Positions 14,093-26,362 of a DNA stretch of 64,000 nt are shown one piece after another (position 1 is the stretch's first letter; the number at the start of each line of letters is the position of its first letter). The notes under the pieces were generated by a model. The model saw only the letters and a program-made list of their open reading frames with translations. It was not told the origin of the DNA and made no database searches. The stretch lies in assembly GCA_947396885.1 (NCBI GenBank), contig OX377205.1:68668969-68732968 (forward strand), given 5' to 3'. Source of the DNA: Heligmosomoides polygyrus polygyrus. Its lineage: Eukaryota; Nematoda; Chromadorea; Rhabditida; Heligmosomidae. A program made the translations under genes and the position numbers.

Positions 14093-14222
14093 CTATTTCA
14101 TGTGCTGGCGATGGGCGCGCTTCTTCACATGCTTGGGGATCTTCTCCTTCCGGGCCTCCCTCTTCTCTTCCTTTATCATCTGCTTCCTGGCCTTCCGCTC
14201 CTCGGGCGTCTCGGCTCTGTCC
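14093..14222 (-). CDS. riok-1: Last exon of a RIO1-type (RIOK1) kinase
   Basis: A minus-strand exon with acceptor TTTTTCAG just above 14222 reads in one frame to TAG at 14095-14093. It encodes a strongly basic tail containing RKEKIPKHVKKR. Family knowledge: the C-terminus of RIO1 kinases, which act in late 40S ribosome maturation, is lysine/arginine-rich and contains IPKHVKKR. The kinase domain itself is not recognisable between 14223 and the sequence gap at 17699. Its exons are either beyond the repeats or absent, in which case this is a remnant. Exon phase begins with one nucleotide of a split codon. The MAP7-like gene follows 0.8 kb downstream on the same strand. Confidence 0.5.
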
Positions 14223-16989
14223 CTGAAAAATTGTGCATGAGCGGCGTCACGTCCGAAATCAATGAATCAGCAGAGCGGAAACAGGAATGAGCGCGCTGAG
14301 GGCAGGAGGTCAGTGTGCAAAGTGTAGAGGAAGCGATGAGGAATTGATCGCACACATCGGTTAGATGACCGATCAGGAAGGAATAGCTATCGGAGCGGCA
14401 ACCATTCGCACGAAACGACCGTTGCCTTCCCGTCATTAAACGTGCAGGGATATCGAATAACCGGGCACGGCGGCTATTGACAAACGCTGAGAGAGACAGC
14501 CGGGTAGAAAAATTAAGTGACACTCGCAGCTCGCCTTTGGAAGAAAAAGCCATCCAGCCAGCAAGACGGAGATGGTCGGGAACTCATGCCGAGCCCAAAG
14601 TACGAGATACGAGGGTAACCGGTTTGCGGCACCTGGCTGTTAAATTGGTCTTGGTAAAAACGATCTCTGAAGGATTCTCTTTGTTTCAGAGTGGACCTCT
14701 TCATTTTCATCAAGACTGTAGACCAACTGCCTTTCAAGGGGGCCATTTTAAAGTGGAGCGACCCTTTAGATCAATTTCATGAGGATGCAATGACGTGGCA
14801 GGATGCTACACCACTCATGGTGAATTATGGAAAGTAGCCTAAGCACAATTTAAAGTTCCTGGCACTTTGAGAAGTAACCGCAGTATGTCGAATATGTCGA
14901 CAAAAGTTGTTCGCCGAGGCTAGGCAGATCAGATGAAGCATTTGGTGACAAGGAGTAGGATTTTAACTATGATGTGACCTCGATAAGGTGTTGGCCAAGA
15001 CAGTTAACGCCTTCATTCCAGCCGACGTTTCGGCAGCTTTGCCTTTTTTCCTGGACTTGGAAAAGTCGGAAATACTCAAAGCGCTACTCGCCCACACATC
15101 TCTAATCCTAGAATGTACATTTCTTTAGGAAAACAGAGACAACGTCAGTGAGGGAACGACTGACCTGATATGTACATAGGTGGCTGCCGTAGAGGACCAC
15201 CGCCACCCGTAGCTGGAGGTGACGTGGGTGAATACACTTCAGCCCGGGCCACTTCCGACGTATATACCCCCGATGGCCAGATCAAGTAGAAAGGAAGGTC
15301 TAAGAAAGGCGCCAGTTGTTGGGTTACCGCTAGACACTCTTCGCTCCGGTTGTCCCCAATTCCTAGTTATGATCCAGATCGCCTCTAGTGTCCTGCGCGC
15401 CAAGATGTCGCCTTCTCAAATTAACAAGGGACGACATTGCCTTTGAGGTTGCCCCCCAACGATTCAGGGGTGCAAAGCGTTTTTGCTTCGGGCCACTGAG
15501 TGGTCCAAAAATGCCAAAAATTTGTCGCCTAGTAACTCATGGCCAGAGGTCGGGGATAAGCGCCTTCCCCATGCCACTAGTGCTGGTTATTTTGTCGCAC
15601 TCGCTTTAAGCAGAATTCATAAGCTTTTCGGTTTAAACCCAAAAGTGGGCCAGAGTGTCTTTAGCACACGGGTTAACTCACTGGTCTCCATACCTCTCGT
15701 GCCTGCTGCAAGTCGAAACAGGTTTACTAGCCGATAATTTCTTGCCATTTTCGGATTGTGGATTGCAGCAAAGTCGAATTCACCAGTGTACACCTTGCTA
15801 AATGCAATACAAGACCATATAGGTTTTGTTAGAAATCGTTGGGTTGAGTTCACGGACATCCCTTGTAAGATCGACGCGGACTCCTGCAGCATGTAGCCTG
15901 CATGGCATTGAACACTATGCTCTCCCAAGGAGTCAGAACGTTAGCTTTCTAATCAACCAGGTGGTTCTTAAACCTTCTCCATAGAGGTCTACCCGATTAT
16001 AAATATGTTGCTCTTCCCACATTCAATGTATGGCATTAAGGCAAACCACGCAAGATGCATCCTCCATCTTTCCAGTTAGTACAAACAAAGCAGGATGGAG
16101 TTGTGCAGGGCGTGTCGTAGATAAGGTTCCGACCAGAGAAGGCCTTCGGCTTCCGACAGAGACCTACGCCATGTGAAAGAGCTTGAAACGCTGATTACAA
16201 GTGTGCAGACCAAATTTGCTAAATGGATCTCCTAAGCAGGTAATGGCCGGTAGAAGTTAGCGTTGTCTACAGCACGTCGCGTGCGCTGATGAACCTTTGG
16301 GCGGAGCGTTGTGCAATCGGCGCATCCATTATAGCTCCAGTTGCGGCGGCGGCGGGGTGGTAGAGTGCTCGCTTTGCAGGGGGTGGGCACTCCATGGTGC
16401 CGATATTTTCGCACTTTGTGATTTGTCGTCAGCGACACCCTTTAACCTAATTTCCCACACATTTTTGAACAATTGCCTGCTAACAACTATAATACAGTTT
16501 TTTCGAGCTCTTTGAAGTGGAATGAACACATCTTTTGATTTTCACGTAGGGCAGGTCAAAATCGGATGTTAAGGTCGTGATCAGTGCCCCAAATAATCTC
16601 CATGCACAAAGTTTGTGTGACGACCTCATCACCCTCACCCTAGCTTCAAGCCATTAATCTGGGTTGAGGTTCGCACCTTGGCTATCATTGTCGATGAAAG
16701 TTGGTGATCGGTGTGCGAAACTATTCAAGGCCGAAACCAATTGAGTACGGTACGCTGTCGATAGGCCACTCAGCAAATCAAAATGTCGTTGTTACGTTCA
16801 GTTTTTTTTTTTTACCAGTAAAGAGGAGCATAAGCAGTATTGTATTCAGTTTGTAGGCAGTATGTTTCGCTTACACATTTTTTGAAATCTTCCAACATGA
16901 TTGAGGAAGGCTGATACATCCTTACACACTAACAAGATGGACGCTGACTTCATTTATGTAAAGAATCAAAATTTGGTATCTAAACGCCT

Positions 16990-17110
16990 TTTCGGGCCAC
17001 GCGTAGAGCAGGTGGTAGAGGCGCCGGCTGTCGCATGCACCGGGTGAGGGACGTTCTACCTAAAAGCTGCGCAGGCAAGGACGTGAGACTGTGCCTGCGG
17101 TTACAATTAG
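16990..17110 (+). repeat. tRNA-derived SINE head
   Basis: GTAGAGCAGGTGGTAGAGGCGCCGGCTGTCGCATGCACC resembles the head at 50100, with a different downstream part. A related worn head (GGGGTGGTAGAGTGCTCGCTTTGC) is at 16350-16385. Not a functional tRNA: no acceptor stem or B-box. Confidence 0.45.
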
Positions 17111-17368
17111 CGTCGACTCGCGCCGTGACACCCGCCGCTTCGCGCTCAGCCAGAAAGCCCTCGTCGCAGAGGCGATGATGAACCAACCAACCACGGAAGC
17201 CTTTAGGTCGACCAGATTTGATATGATTGCAATCGATAGAGGGATAGGAGGCTGAGACGGCTTGCATTGGCAGTCCAGAAATTCGGATTGATCTGATACT
17301 TCCCATCTCCTATATCAGAATTTCGATCTCTATCGAATGAGTCAGAAAAGAATCTTGCCTCAATAACC

Positions 17369-17568
17369 CTTATTTGTTAAATATCAGTTTTTAGTTATAT
17401 CAGAATTAATTACGAGGCATGCTTCCAGGCTGCTGATGTAAACCCTACCATCTTCTGCATTACATTCTGTCTAAATAACCCTTAAGGCGATTTTTTTTGT
17501 TTATTTTTCGCTAAATATCGGTTTTTATTCAGATATATCAGGATTAAATGCAAGACATGCTTCCAGGC
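17369..17568 (+). repeat. Direct duplication of about 60 bp
   Basis: AAATATC(A/G)GTTTTTA...ATATCAG(A/G)ATTAA...G(A/C)-GCATGCTTCCAGGC occurs at 17377-17431 and 17513-17567, about 136 bp apart. Confidence 0.65.
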
Positions 17569-17698
17569 AAAAATTGTGCGAGGACTGCAATTAGATAGAC
17601 GAGAGATCTTTTAACAGAAGTTCAAAGCATTATTTTCAACATGATATCTCTTTAGCATTTCGTAACTGATTTTTCAATGGAACTTTATAATGCACACA

Positions 17699-17898
17699 NN
17701 NNNNNNNNNNNNNNNNNNNNNNNNNNNNNNNNNNNNNNNNNNNNNNNNNNNNNNNNNNNNNNNNNNNNNNNNNNNNNNNNNNNNNNNNNNNNNNNNNNNN
17801 NNNNNNNNNNNNNNNNNNNNNNNNNNNNNNNNNNNNNNNNNNNNNNNNNNNNNNNNNNNNNNNNNNNNNNNNNNNNNNNNNNNNNNNNNNNNNNNNNN
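17699..17898. other. Assembly gap (200 N)
   Basis: Exactly 200 Ns, a conventional scaffold gap size, so the true length is unknown. It lies about 50 bp outside the left arm of the largest inverted repeat, where short-read assembly would fail. Confidence 0.98.
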
Positions 17899-17944
17899 AT
17901 AAAGGTTTTCCGCCGGCAGATTTGGAGTCAATGAGAACTTTCCA

Positions 17945-20900
17945 TTTTTCAGTTTTTTTTTCAGGAAGTCATGGACGCAACAGTTTTCTGCCTGAACGAG
18001 CGACATCTACGGCCTAAATTGCAGTCTATAAAATTTGAAGTGTCAATTGCTAAGGAAAATTAAGTGCTTTTCCTACAAGATTTTTGGAAGCACTCTTCGA
18101 AGCGATGACCGAATGGCAACCGAGGATGGACTTGTCACGGAGCTAATTTTCTCTCTTCTGCTGGAAACAGCATCAGAAAGTGAGGTTGTACCCAATAAAG
18201 TTTTAATCCACCGGTTGACACAAGGGAATAAAACGTGTTTTTGTGAGACAATCTTCTGTATAAACAGACGCTCCGACTTGTATCATTTGCCGAAAAAATT
18301 CGACACCGTCAATCACATGGAAGCCGCTATTTTTACAAGCTGCTTTTTAAAGCGTAGAACCCACACCTCTTACAGTTTTAAAAGTTTTGTGAATTTTTCA
18401 GAGATGTCGCACAAACTCCGATAAATGGTAGGTTACGTGGAGCCATTGCGTTCTCCGATATCACCGATCGCCACTGAAGGACGGACTTCTTGCGGCAAAA
18501 AAAAATTTCTACCTTCTGGAGGAAGAGCATCAGAGAGTGAAAACTGTACCAACTTAGAGTTCAAGATGTGATTAATATACAATCATAAACTAAGCTTCTT
18601 CGCAGCGATCTCCGATATGATTAGGGCTGACTGCATTTAAATTTTTCGCTTTTCAAGAAAAATTAATTAATTTTTACCTGAAGCAGATCACCCACACAGT
18701 TGAAATCTTGCCAAAAAGTTTTAATACTTGTCTAATGCACAGTGTAAAAATCATGGTTTTCTGAAACGAATAGACTTGATCCACCACTGGTCGATATCGC
18801 ACCGACGTCATGGGAGCGACGAAATTCGACGTTCACAAAAATGACTATAACTCGGTAGGTTTTCCACAATTTAAAAAGCCGATGGCTTTTTAGAAACTAC
18901 AAGAAAAGATATTTCATACGGTGTGAAAATCGGTTTTCAAAAACTAGATCTTCATACGGGGCGGAGGCCTTCGATTTTTGAGCGAAAAAATTGAAGTGAT
19001 TTTGTATAAACAATTATATCCCGGTAGGTGTTTGGAACTTTGAAAGATTTAATAGCTTTTTAAAAACTAGAGGAAAAGCGTTTTCAAACCATATAGAAAC
19101 TTTATTTCATCAGGGAGGTCTTCATAGGGGGCGGTGGGGGTTCGATTTCTGGTCCATTGTTGCAGAAATACGTGCCAAAAATCGAACCCCCCTCGCCCCG
19201 TATGAAGACCCCTTTTTTGAAAACCGGTTTCTATATGGGAAGAAAGCATCTTTTCTCTGTTTTTCAAAAAGCAATTGGGATTCTCGAATTTCGAAAAGGG
19301 AACCGAGTTATGATCAAATTTGTGAAGAACTGCTCGTAGACTCTGCACCGTCGACATTGGAGTGATTTCATAAAAATGATCATAACTCCGTTCCTTTTTC
19401 GAAATTCAAAAATCCCAATTGCTTTTTGAGAAGTAGAGGGAATGTGCTAACTGACCGTGCATAAACCGTTTTTCAAAAAGAAGGTCTTCATAGGGGGCGA
19501 GGGGGGTTCGATTTTTGGCACGTATTTCTGCAACAATGGACCAGAAATCGAACCCACACCGCCCCCTATGAAGACCTCCCTGCTGAAAACTAATTTCTAC
19601 CTGGTTCGAAAACGCTTTTCCTCCAGTTTTCAAAAAGCAATTGGGATTTTCAGATTTCAAAAAATGAACCGAGTTATGATCAATTTTGTGAAGCCGTAAC
19701 CAGAGGAGTTGGTCGGCCCATCACCGGAGTCATTGGAGTGATTTCACAAAAAATGTCCATAACTCGGTTCGTTTTTTGGAATTCAAAAATCCCAATTGCT
19801 TTTCGAAAACTAGAGGAAATGCGATTTCGAAACATGTAGAAATTTGTTTTCAACAGGGAGTTCTTCATAGGGGGCGAGGGGGGTTCGATTTCTGGTCGAT
19901 TTTTGCCAAAAATCGACCAGAAATCGAACCCCCCTCGCCCCCTATGAAGACCTCCTTTTTGAATGACGATTTATGCATGGTCACTTAGCATATTTCCTCT
20001 ATTTTTCAAAAAGCAATTGGGATTTTTGAATTTCGAAAAACGGACGGAGTTATGATCATTTTTATGAAATCACTCCAGTGTCGACGGTGCAGAGTCTACG
20101 AGCAGTTCATCACAAATTTGATCATAACTTGGTTCAATTTTTGAAATTCGAAAATCCCAATTGCTTTTTGGAAAATAGAGAAAAGATGCTTTCTTTCCAT
20201 ATAGAAACCGGTTTTCAAAAAAGGGGTCTTCATACGGGGCGAGAGGGGTTCGATTTTTGGCACGTATTTCTGCAACAATGGACCAGAAATCGAACCCCTA
20301 CCACCCCCTATGAAGACCTCCCTGTTGAAAACCAATTTTTGCATGATTCGAAAGCGCTTTTCTCTAGTTTCCAAATAGCTATTGGCTTTTGTAAAACTCG
20401 AAAAACTTACCGAGTTACGATTACTTATTCCATATCACTTCAATTTTTTTCGCGCAAAAATCGAAGTCCTCCGCCCCCTATGAAGATCTAGTTTTTGAAA
20501 ACCGTTTTTCACACCGTATGAAATAGCTTTTCTTGTAATTTTTAAAAAGTTATTGGCTTTCTAAAATTGTGGAAAGCTTACCGAGTTATACTCATTTTTG
20601 CGAATGTCGAATTTCGTCGCTCCCATGACGTCGGTGCCATATCGATCAGAGGTCGATGCAATCAATTCGTTTCAGGAAACCATGATTTTTACACTGTGCA
20701 TTGAACAAGACTTGAAACGTTTTTTGGCAAGATTTCAGCTGTGTGGGTGATCTGCATCAGGTAAAAATTAATTAATTTTTCTTGAAAAGCGAAAAATTTA
20801 AATGCGATCAGCCCTAATCATATCGGAGATCGCTGCAAAGAAGCTCAGATTTTTACTGTGTAATACTCATGACTTAAAAATCCATGAAGCACAATTTCAC

Positions 20901-21480
20901 TCTCGCGTGTTCTTTCCTTGAGAAGATTGAAAAATTTTCCGCGAGAAGGCCACCCTCAGTCTCTATAGATGATATCGGCGAACGCAATGGCTCCACGTAA
21001 CCTACCATATTTCGGAGTTTGTTCAACGTCTCTGAAAAATTTACAGAGTTTTTAAAACAATAAGAAGTGTGGATTCTACGCTTTAAAAAGCAGGATCCAT
21101 GCTTCCATGTGATTAACGGTGTCGAAAATTTTCGGCAAATGACACAAATCGGAGCGTCTGTTCATACAAAGGATCGTTCCAGAAAAACAGGTTTTATTGC
21201 CATGTATCAAACGAAGGCTTAAAATTTTATTGGGTACAATTTCACTTTCTGATGCTGTTTCCAGCAGAAGAGAGAAAATTAGTTCCGTGACAAGTCCATC
21301 CTCGGTTGCCATTCGGTCATCGCTTCCGAGAATGTCTGAAAAATGTTGTGGATAAAGCACTTAAGTCAGCTTTAGCAATTAACACTCTGCATTGTATAGA
21401 GTACAATTTCGAATGCAGATGTTGCTCCTTCACGTACAAAAATGTTCCGTGTTCACGAGATGCTCAGAAAGCGTGAAAAG
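17945..21480. repeat. 3.5 kb long inverted repeat (foldback family A, copy 1)
   Basis: The left arm runs about 17945-19700 and the right arm 19730-21480, with the axis at about 19715. For example the 95-aa frame at 18100-18390 (plus) reappears at 21360-21076 (minus) with few changes, though neither is likely a real protein. The centre holds four spaced copies of a roughly 100-bp dyad around GGGGTTCGATTT (19110-19212, 19478-19585, 19862-19950, 20214-20320), so each arm is itself folded. No transposase is visible. It fits a non-autonomous foldback DNA transposon. The sequence gap is adjacent. Confidence 0.85.
19862..19950. repeat. 89-nt perfect palindrome (44-bp arms, 1-nt centre)
   Basis: Starts TCTTCATAGGGGGCGAGG and ends with its exact complement. 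I checked every base pair around the centre at 19906. It can extrude as a cruciform or fold as a hairpin. Confidence 0.95.
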
Positions 21481-22281
21481 TTGAACTCGTTGTGATTAAT
21501 TCGACAACTGCTCTCAAAAGTGCTTTATTTTCAACTGTAAACAAACAAAATATTATTATCAGAAGATTACATACACAAAACCTTTATCAGCGTTTTTTTC
21601 TAACAAATTACTAAATCGAACAGTTGCCCTCTTTCTTGATCTAATCTGATACAGTCGACGCTGCATCTGGAAAGAAGGACCTATTAAAGGGTACAAAAAT
21701 TGCATAGAAAATTTTAAAAAATCAATGCGGATAGGAAATAAAACTGTGGTCTGCACAAGGGGGGAGGGTCGTACCAGATCCGCTCTGGGAGGGGAGGGGG
21801 TCGTAAATTGTCGGCACAAATCGAACCCCACGCTTGACCCTGGTTCAGGCCTAGCCGAAATGGGTCACACGAGCACGCGAGGAAGATCAGGCGAAGTCGT
21901 GCTTGTGGAGGAGAGGGCGAAGAGAACAGAAATTTGTTCTTGAAAAGACCCGAAACTGCATTTGTCAGTCTAACACGAAACCGAACCACCTGCGGTCAGT
22001 ACCGTAGTCGAATTTCGAAAGAATTTTGCAAACACCTCGCTGCAGGCACGGAGGGAGCAGAGAAAAACGCCACTCGATTTTTCCTCATCCTTCAACATTG
22101 CTTGTTAGAACAACTGGGTGGCCAGTACGTATTGCAACAAAATCAGACTTTGTTTTGGGATCACATCGAGCGGTTATTTTACACATTCTTAGTAGTATTC
22201 TCCTGGTAGTTATCATGTTCGTAGCTCCACCTATTATATAGAAGCTACTGGGCTCTCATTTGAAACGACCAATAAAACGAC
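21481..22281. other. Outer flank of foldback family A, then unique DNA
   Basis: 21490-21870 resembles 40310-40660 (GGGGGAGGGTCG...CGAAAATT(T)TCGGCA). From 21870 to 22281 I see no gene. Confidence 0.45.
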
Positions 22282-23041
22282 TCATTTAAAAGGAATTATC
22301 TTCCTCTGGTCGCCGTTGCAGCGCTTCCATTCCAAAAAATCGTCAAAATTCCGATGGCTCTCGATGAACATTCCGTATAATACAATCGTGTACGGCACTC
22401 CATGGTCTTCTCTCTGTGAACGTCGCATTAGCTTTGCTACGCGTCGATTCAAAAACGCTGTCAAAATACCGATCACGTGCAATGCAACGATGAAGTAAAA
22501 CCAATAAAAAGCAAAAAACCAAAAACCAAACCAAAGTCCACTGTTCAGCCGTGTGCGCAACGCACCACTATGCATTTAAAAAAACTACAAAAAAAAGCTC
22601 TACGATAGTACGAATGAGGCGTGAGCTCAGCTATTAGTAGAAGAGGGATAGGAAGGAAAAACGTAATGGCCTAGCTGGAGAACAACCTTGCGATCAAACC
22701 ACTGCTTTCCTTGATGTCAAAAAGCTCATGGCTGAGAAACTAAAAGGACAAAATAACATTGGGCGACTCCTGGGAAATCCAATCGCAGACAAAAATTGGC
22801 TGCGCATATTAATAATTCTCCTTAAACGATTTTTCAAAACACGTCTTCCCACACACTCTAGATATTCGTGTGAAAAGGTGAAAATCAGGAAGAACCCTGG
22901 CGCGATCGTCCGATAGGTGGAACGATATCCAGCCTTGCTATTCAGAGGCAAAATGTACAATTCGGTAGCCCTGTAACCAAGACGTAAACCCCGTCGAAAC
23001 ATTTGCAGCAGTTTCCTGCATCTAAGCTCAAAAGGGCACAC
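22282..23041 (-). other. Two unexplained minus-strand open frames
   Basis: 22575-22282 encodes 97 aa with a hydrophobic run (WFGFWFFAFYWFYFIVALHVIG) and a basic stretch after it. 23041-22694 encodes 115 aa, basic and Cys-poor. Neither has a recognisable domain, and no splice pair joins them convincingly. They could be pieces of a membrane protein gene or chance frames in unique DNA. Confidence 0.15.
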
Positions 23042-23676
23042 TTCAAAAAATTGTAAAAATTATTATAAATAGAATATCTGCGCGTTACAAAACAGTTTGA
23101 AATTACTTACTACTACGAAAAATTGGGCTGCTAGTGCTCCAAAGTAAGATCTTTGAACGTTTTTGTACATGGTAACGTTATGTCGTTTTTAAAACTTTTT
23201 CGAGAAATTTAAAAAAACAATAGCACATAAGTGATTTATAGTTAAATGAACACTCTAAACCTCGATCCCTCAAATTCTTATGCTTAGGCATTAACGTTAT
23301 TAAATTGCATGCATCCCACATTTTACGGAAGGGTAGTAAGGTGCCGGAAAAGTTTACAACGATTCGAGGAGACTAACTGTTCATCAAATTGCTCTCACGT
23401 TGTTGCACGTCACTCCTAGGAAAACGCTTCCTTATTTCCAAAGGAAACTATAGACTTCCTACGGCATCTGTCGAGGAGTCAGATCGTATAATGTGGATCG
23501 GTCAAGCTTTCTTCTTTTTCCACTGCGTGAAATTTACTTACTACACTTTTCGATAGTAAAAATTTCGTGAGAGATTCATAGAAAGATCACATATAACAGA
23601 TTGGCTGCCCTTTGCACGTTTTTGTGTTCTTTTTCGATTCAGATCTTATAACTCAAGTTCAACGACTCCCACTGCC

Positions 23677-24514
23677 TGTCGTGACCCGGGTGAGTCCGCT
23701 GCGCTGGTGTAGGACTCGTGCGGCCCTCAACCCGAGGACACGTGTGAGGCACAACCGGAGTCGAGGTTTTACCCATGAGCGCTAGCTCTTATGTTACCTG
23801 CCACGTTAGGGGCGAGGCTCTTGTTGCCCCGACTTAGCACACCAATGCGGATGTTATTTAGTACCTTTCCGCGGACTGCACCTGCGCTGGCCCCCGGCGA
23901 CCCTCGTCCATCTTCACATCACTAGCGTGATACAATTGAACCAGCCGACCTTCTGCAGTATTTACCACTGCGCTCAGAATAAACCTTTTCCCACTCTCGA
24001 GTCACATGACAATGCGCAATAGATAACATACATCACAGTAACCGAATACGTACACAATGCACATCAAGAGAGTATAAGAGTACAACTGCCTACGAGTTAA
24101 GGCTGAGCCCGGCCACGTTACCTACGGTTCAGCCACAAGAGCAAGCCGCAGATCCTCCCTTGCTCCTAACCTGGAGCTTGCGCTCACGAGGGCGGTGGCT
24201 CGATCGGTCTCTGCGGCTACCTCTGTTGTCGTCTCTGCGCGTCCTGTCCTGGTCGTCCTGGAGTCCTGCGCGGCTGGTCGAGTCGATGTCCTGGTGGACT
24301 GGACACTGCGCTGACGATGGAGTACCGGAGCGGAAAGCGGACCGACCGCTCGGTGCGACGACGAAGCCGAAGACTGCCGGGTGCGCGCGGGAAGGCGTTT
24401 ATAGTGCGTCGCGGCGCGTGCGCGCGACCGTATGCCCTCCGCGCCGGGACCAGGGCGCCTCCCAGCGTGTCTGCCCTTGAAGAGTCGTGATGGAGCGTGG
24501 CGAACGTCACGACA
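23677..24514 (-). mobile_element. Solo LTR, 838 bp, with 5-bp target duplication
   Basis: Starts TGTCGTGAC and ends GTCACGACA, so it has TG...CA termini in a 9-bp inverted repeat. CTGCC lies immediately before (23672-23676) and after (24515-24519). The segment is GC-rich unlike its AT-rich flanks. A TATAAA box reads on the minus strand at 24403-24398, so transcription probably ran leftwards. No internal retrotransposon sequence remains, as expected after LTR-LTR recombination. It is a different family from the element at 60413. A 155-aa minus frame here (24589-24122) is LTR sequence, not a gene. Confidence 0.82.
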
Positions 24515-24519
24515 CTGCC

Positions 24520-26339
24520 AGTTCTTCTGTGTTACTTCAAAGAAAATTCCCAGATTCCGCGAATCGCTGCATGCAAACTTCAATCTCATTTGATTACACC
24601 GTTTTTGAGTTTGAAGTCACAAGGTTTAATGACATGGAAACCCGTGTTTTGTTTCCAACTCTATCTTGGAGTCTTCATATTTTAGAGGGCAGCCTATAGG
24701 GTGTCCTAAAAGTTGTTCTACAACTATAGACTGTTGTATATAACTGCTGTTATAACACCACTTTCGTAACAAAAGCAGAGTAGTGGAAGGAGCAATCTTT
24801 TATAGAAAGAACGGTTACAACTGATGCTCGAAACTGTCTACTTTGACTACAACACAATGTCGAAGACATGCTCGGAACTTGACGACTTTGGCCGCATTTC
24901 ACATTGATTTTTTCCAACTCAGATACATGTCAACGTAATTTTAAGATAAGCGCTCATCCGCAGGATCATCGGTTTTTGAAGTCTATTTTCCTATCTTTTC
25001 TGCGGGCAGGTGGATTTCCTAATCTTACAGTTATGCATATTGAGCTTGTTTCTCACGATTCTAGAAACGCTGTCGTTGCTCACATTGACATTCGCTCCTA
25101 TGTTTCGTTGTTAGTGCGATGAACTTCGACCAATCTCTTTCAAATTTCATAGGTGTTTTCAGGTTGCTGCTGACAAGCAGCACTCCGACAACAACCAGAA
25201 GTCCCATTTACCTATTTGAAACGTTTCACAGCTCTGTAGACGGGCATTCGTGAGCATCCAAGTGGTTTACGACGTCCGAAAGAACCATTATCTCTCGCTT
25301 TTGCACACCAGAATGGTAATGTGCCTTTTCCCCTGTATCGTCTTTCATTGTAACTCTAAAAGTGAGTGTACCCATCAGGAAGTGGAACTTGGATTAATCA
25401 GATTTTTATAAGAAATCTGAAAGACGCAATAGATTTACAAAACACCTTATAGAGTTACCGGACTAATTTAAAGGCGAATAACATAAATCTTGGGCACATG
25501 TCGCGCTGTCGGTTTTCGAGTGCATCCGATTCTAGGAACTTGGTTTGGTCTTTTCACCCTGACCAATCAAACTTTTCTTCCCTGCGGAGTTGCAGAATTA
25601 GAACCAAATTTGCCTCGGAAGGATAAAGCGCTGACTTCTCTATCGGCTGGCCACCGTAAGTCTTGTATGGTCAAGTATGTGCACGCTCAAATGGCCTTCA
25701 CGACGTCCGGTAGAAAGTAAGTTGAATGCGTGGCGCATCCCAAAAGCGGTTTGGTAACACCGTCCTTTACCCTTTATAACAAAAGTTTGGACCCCAGATT
25801 ATGTTCCAAATGCATTAAAATCACACATTTTCTTCCATTATTGCACGCAATCGTGGTCTGCTCCGACGGAAAAGGAAAGGAAGGCATAACCAACTCTACC
25901 GCTGGGTCTGACCTAATGCACGCATTTATAGTGAGCTACTATGGATAAGCAGCAGAGAACCTGCAGAACAGGACACGATCCAGTGGGTGTGGTTTCGTGA
26001 ACTTTTTCACATCCTGTGCAGATTGCGATGCTAAACATCGAGTCACTTCTCAGAAGTCCTCAAAGGCCCATAACAGCGGCGCTGACGGGAAAACCGGCAC
26101 CAAGCATGGGCAATCAATGCATTGATAACGGCGTCGATGATAAAGGAAGGTGAATTCTGTGCGCTTAACTGGATCGAGCGAAGGTCGCTCGGTGGCACAG
26201 CTGTCCCTTGGCCGTGCTCCCTCTACACCAGCTCTCCCTCCTAATCGCTTTCCAATAATCAGTTCAATCCAACATTTATTCGTGTTCTTCCACAACGAAA
26301 TAACAAGGATCGAGGTGGACCGGTGCCTTAATGGTGAGT
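24520..26339. other. Upstream region of the receptor gene
   Basis: Apart from the SINE-like element, 24698-25452 has worn ends (TATAGGGTGTCCTAAAAGT and AACACCTTATAG) that may be terminal repeats of a dead DNA transposon. No promoter motif can be named with confidence. Confidence 0.35.
25460..25795 (+). repeat. SINE-like element, copy 1
   Basis: Shares with 50090-50385 the 3' block GGCTGGCCACCG...GAATGCGTGGCGCATC-CAAAAG-G-TT...CGCCGTCCTTTA and a worn tRNA-like 5' part. Length about 330 bp. It lies between the solo LTR and the receptor gene. Confidence 0.6.
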
Positions 26340-26362
26340 CGAATTTCAGCCGACTTCTCGTG
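26340..26362 (+). promoter_or_regulatory. Probable trans-splice acceptor before the receptor gene
   Basis: AATTTCAG ends at 26349 and the start codon follows 13 nt later. No upstream exon that would join in frame is visible. This is the layout expected for spliced-leader addition in nematodes, though a cis-spliced 5' non-coding exon would look the same. Confidence 0.4.

Larger units (their letters stand above)
14223..17698. other. Repeat-worn intergenic or intronic DNA
   Basis: This is expected to hold upstream exons of the RIO1-type kinase, but none is recognisable. It includes a family B scrap (GGGCCACTGAGTGGTCC near 15490), SINE heads and an ACGTTTCGGCAGC word near 15025 shared in part with 41900. 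Nothing else can be supported. Confidence 0.5.

Noticed and set aside
15000..15110. Possible minus exon (ISDFSKSRKKGKAAETSAGM) for the kinase gene
   Set aside because: Splice sites are poor, and an ACGTTTCG-G word in it recurs near the LINE at 41900, so repeat origin is likelier.
18035..18424. 129-aa plus frame repeated at 21360-21076 on minus
   Set aside because: The similarity comes from the two arms of the foldback. No family is recognised and there is no sign of selection that I can see.
24122..24589. 155-aa minus open frame, Arg/Ala/Ser-rich
   Set aside because: It lies almost wholly in the GC-rich solo LTR (23677-24514); composition alone keeps the frame open.
24698..25452. DNA transposon with TATAGGGTGTCC ends
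   Set aside because: The right end matches only weakly and no transposase block is recognisable.
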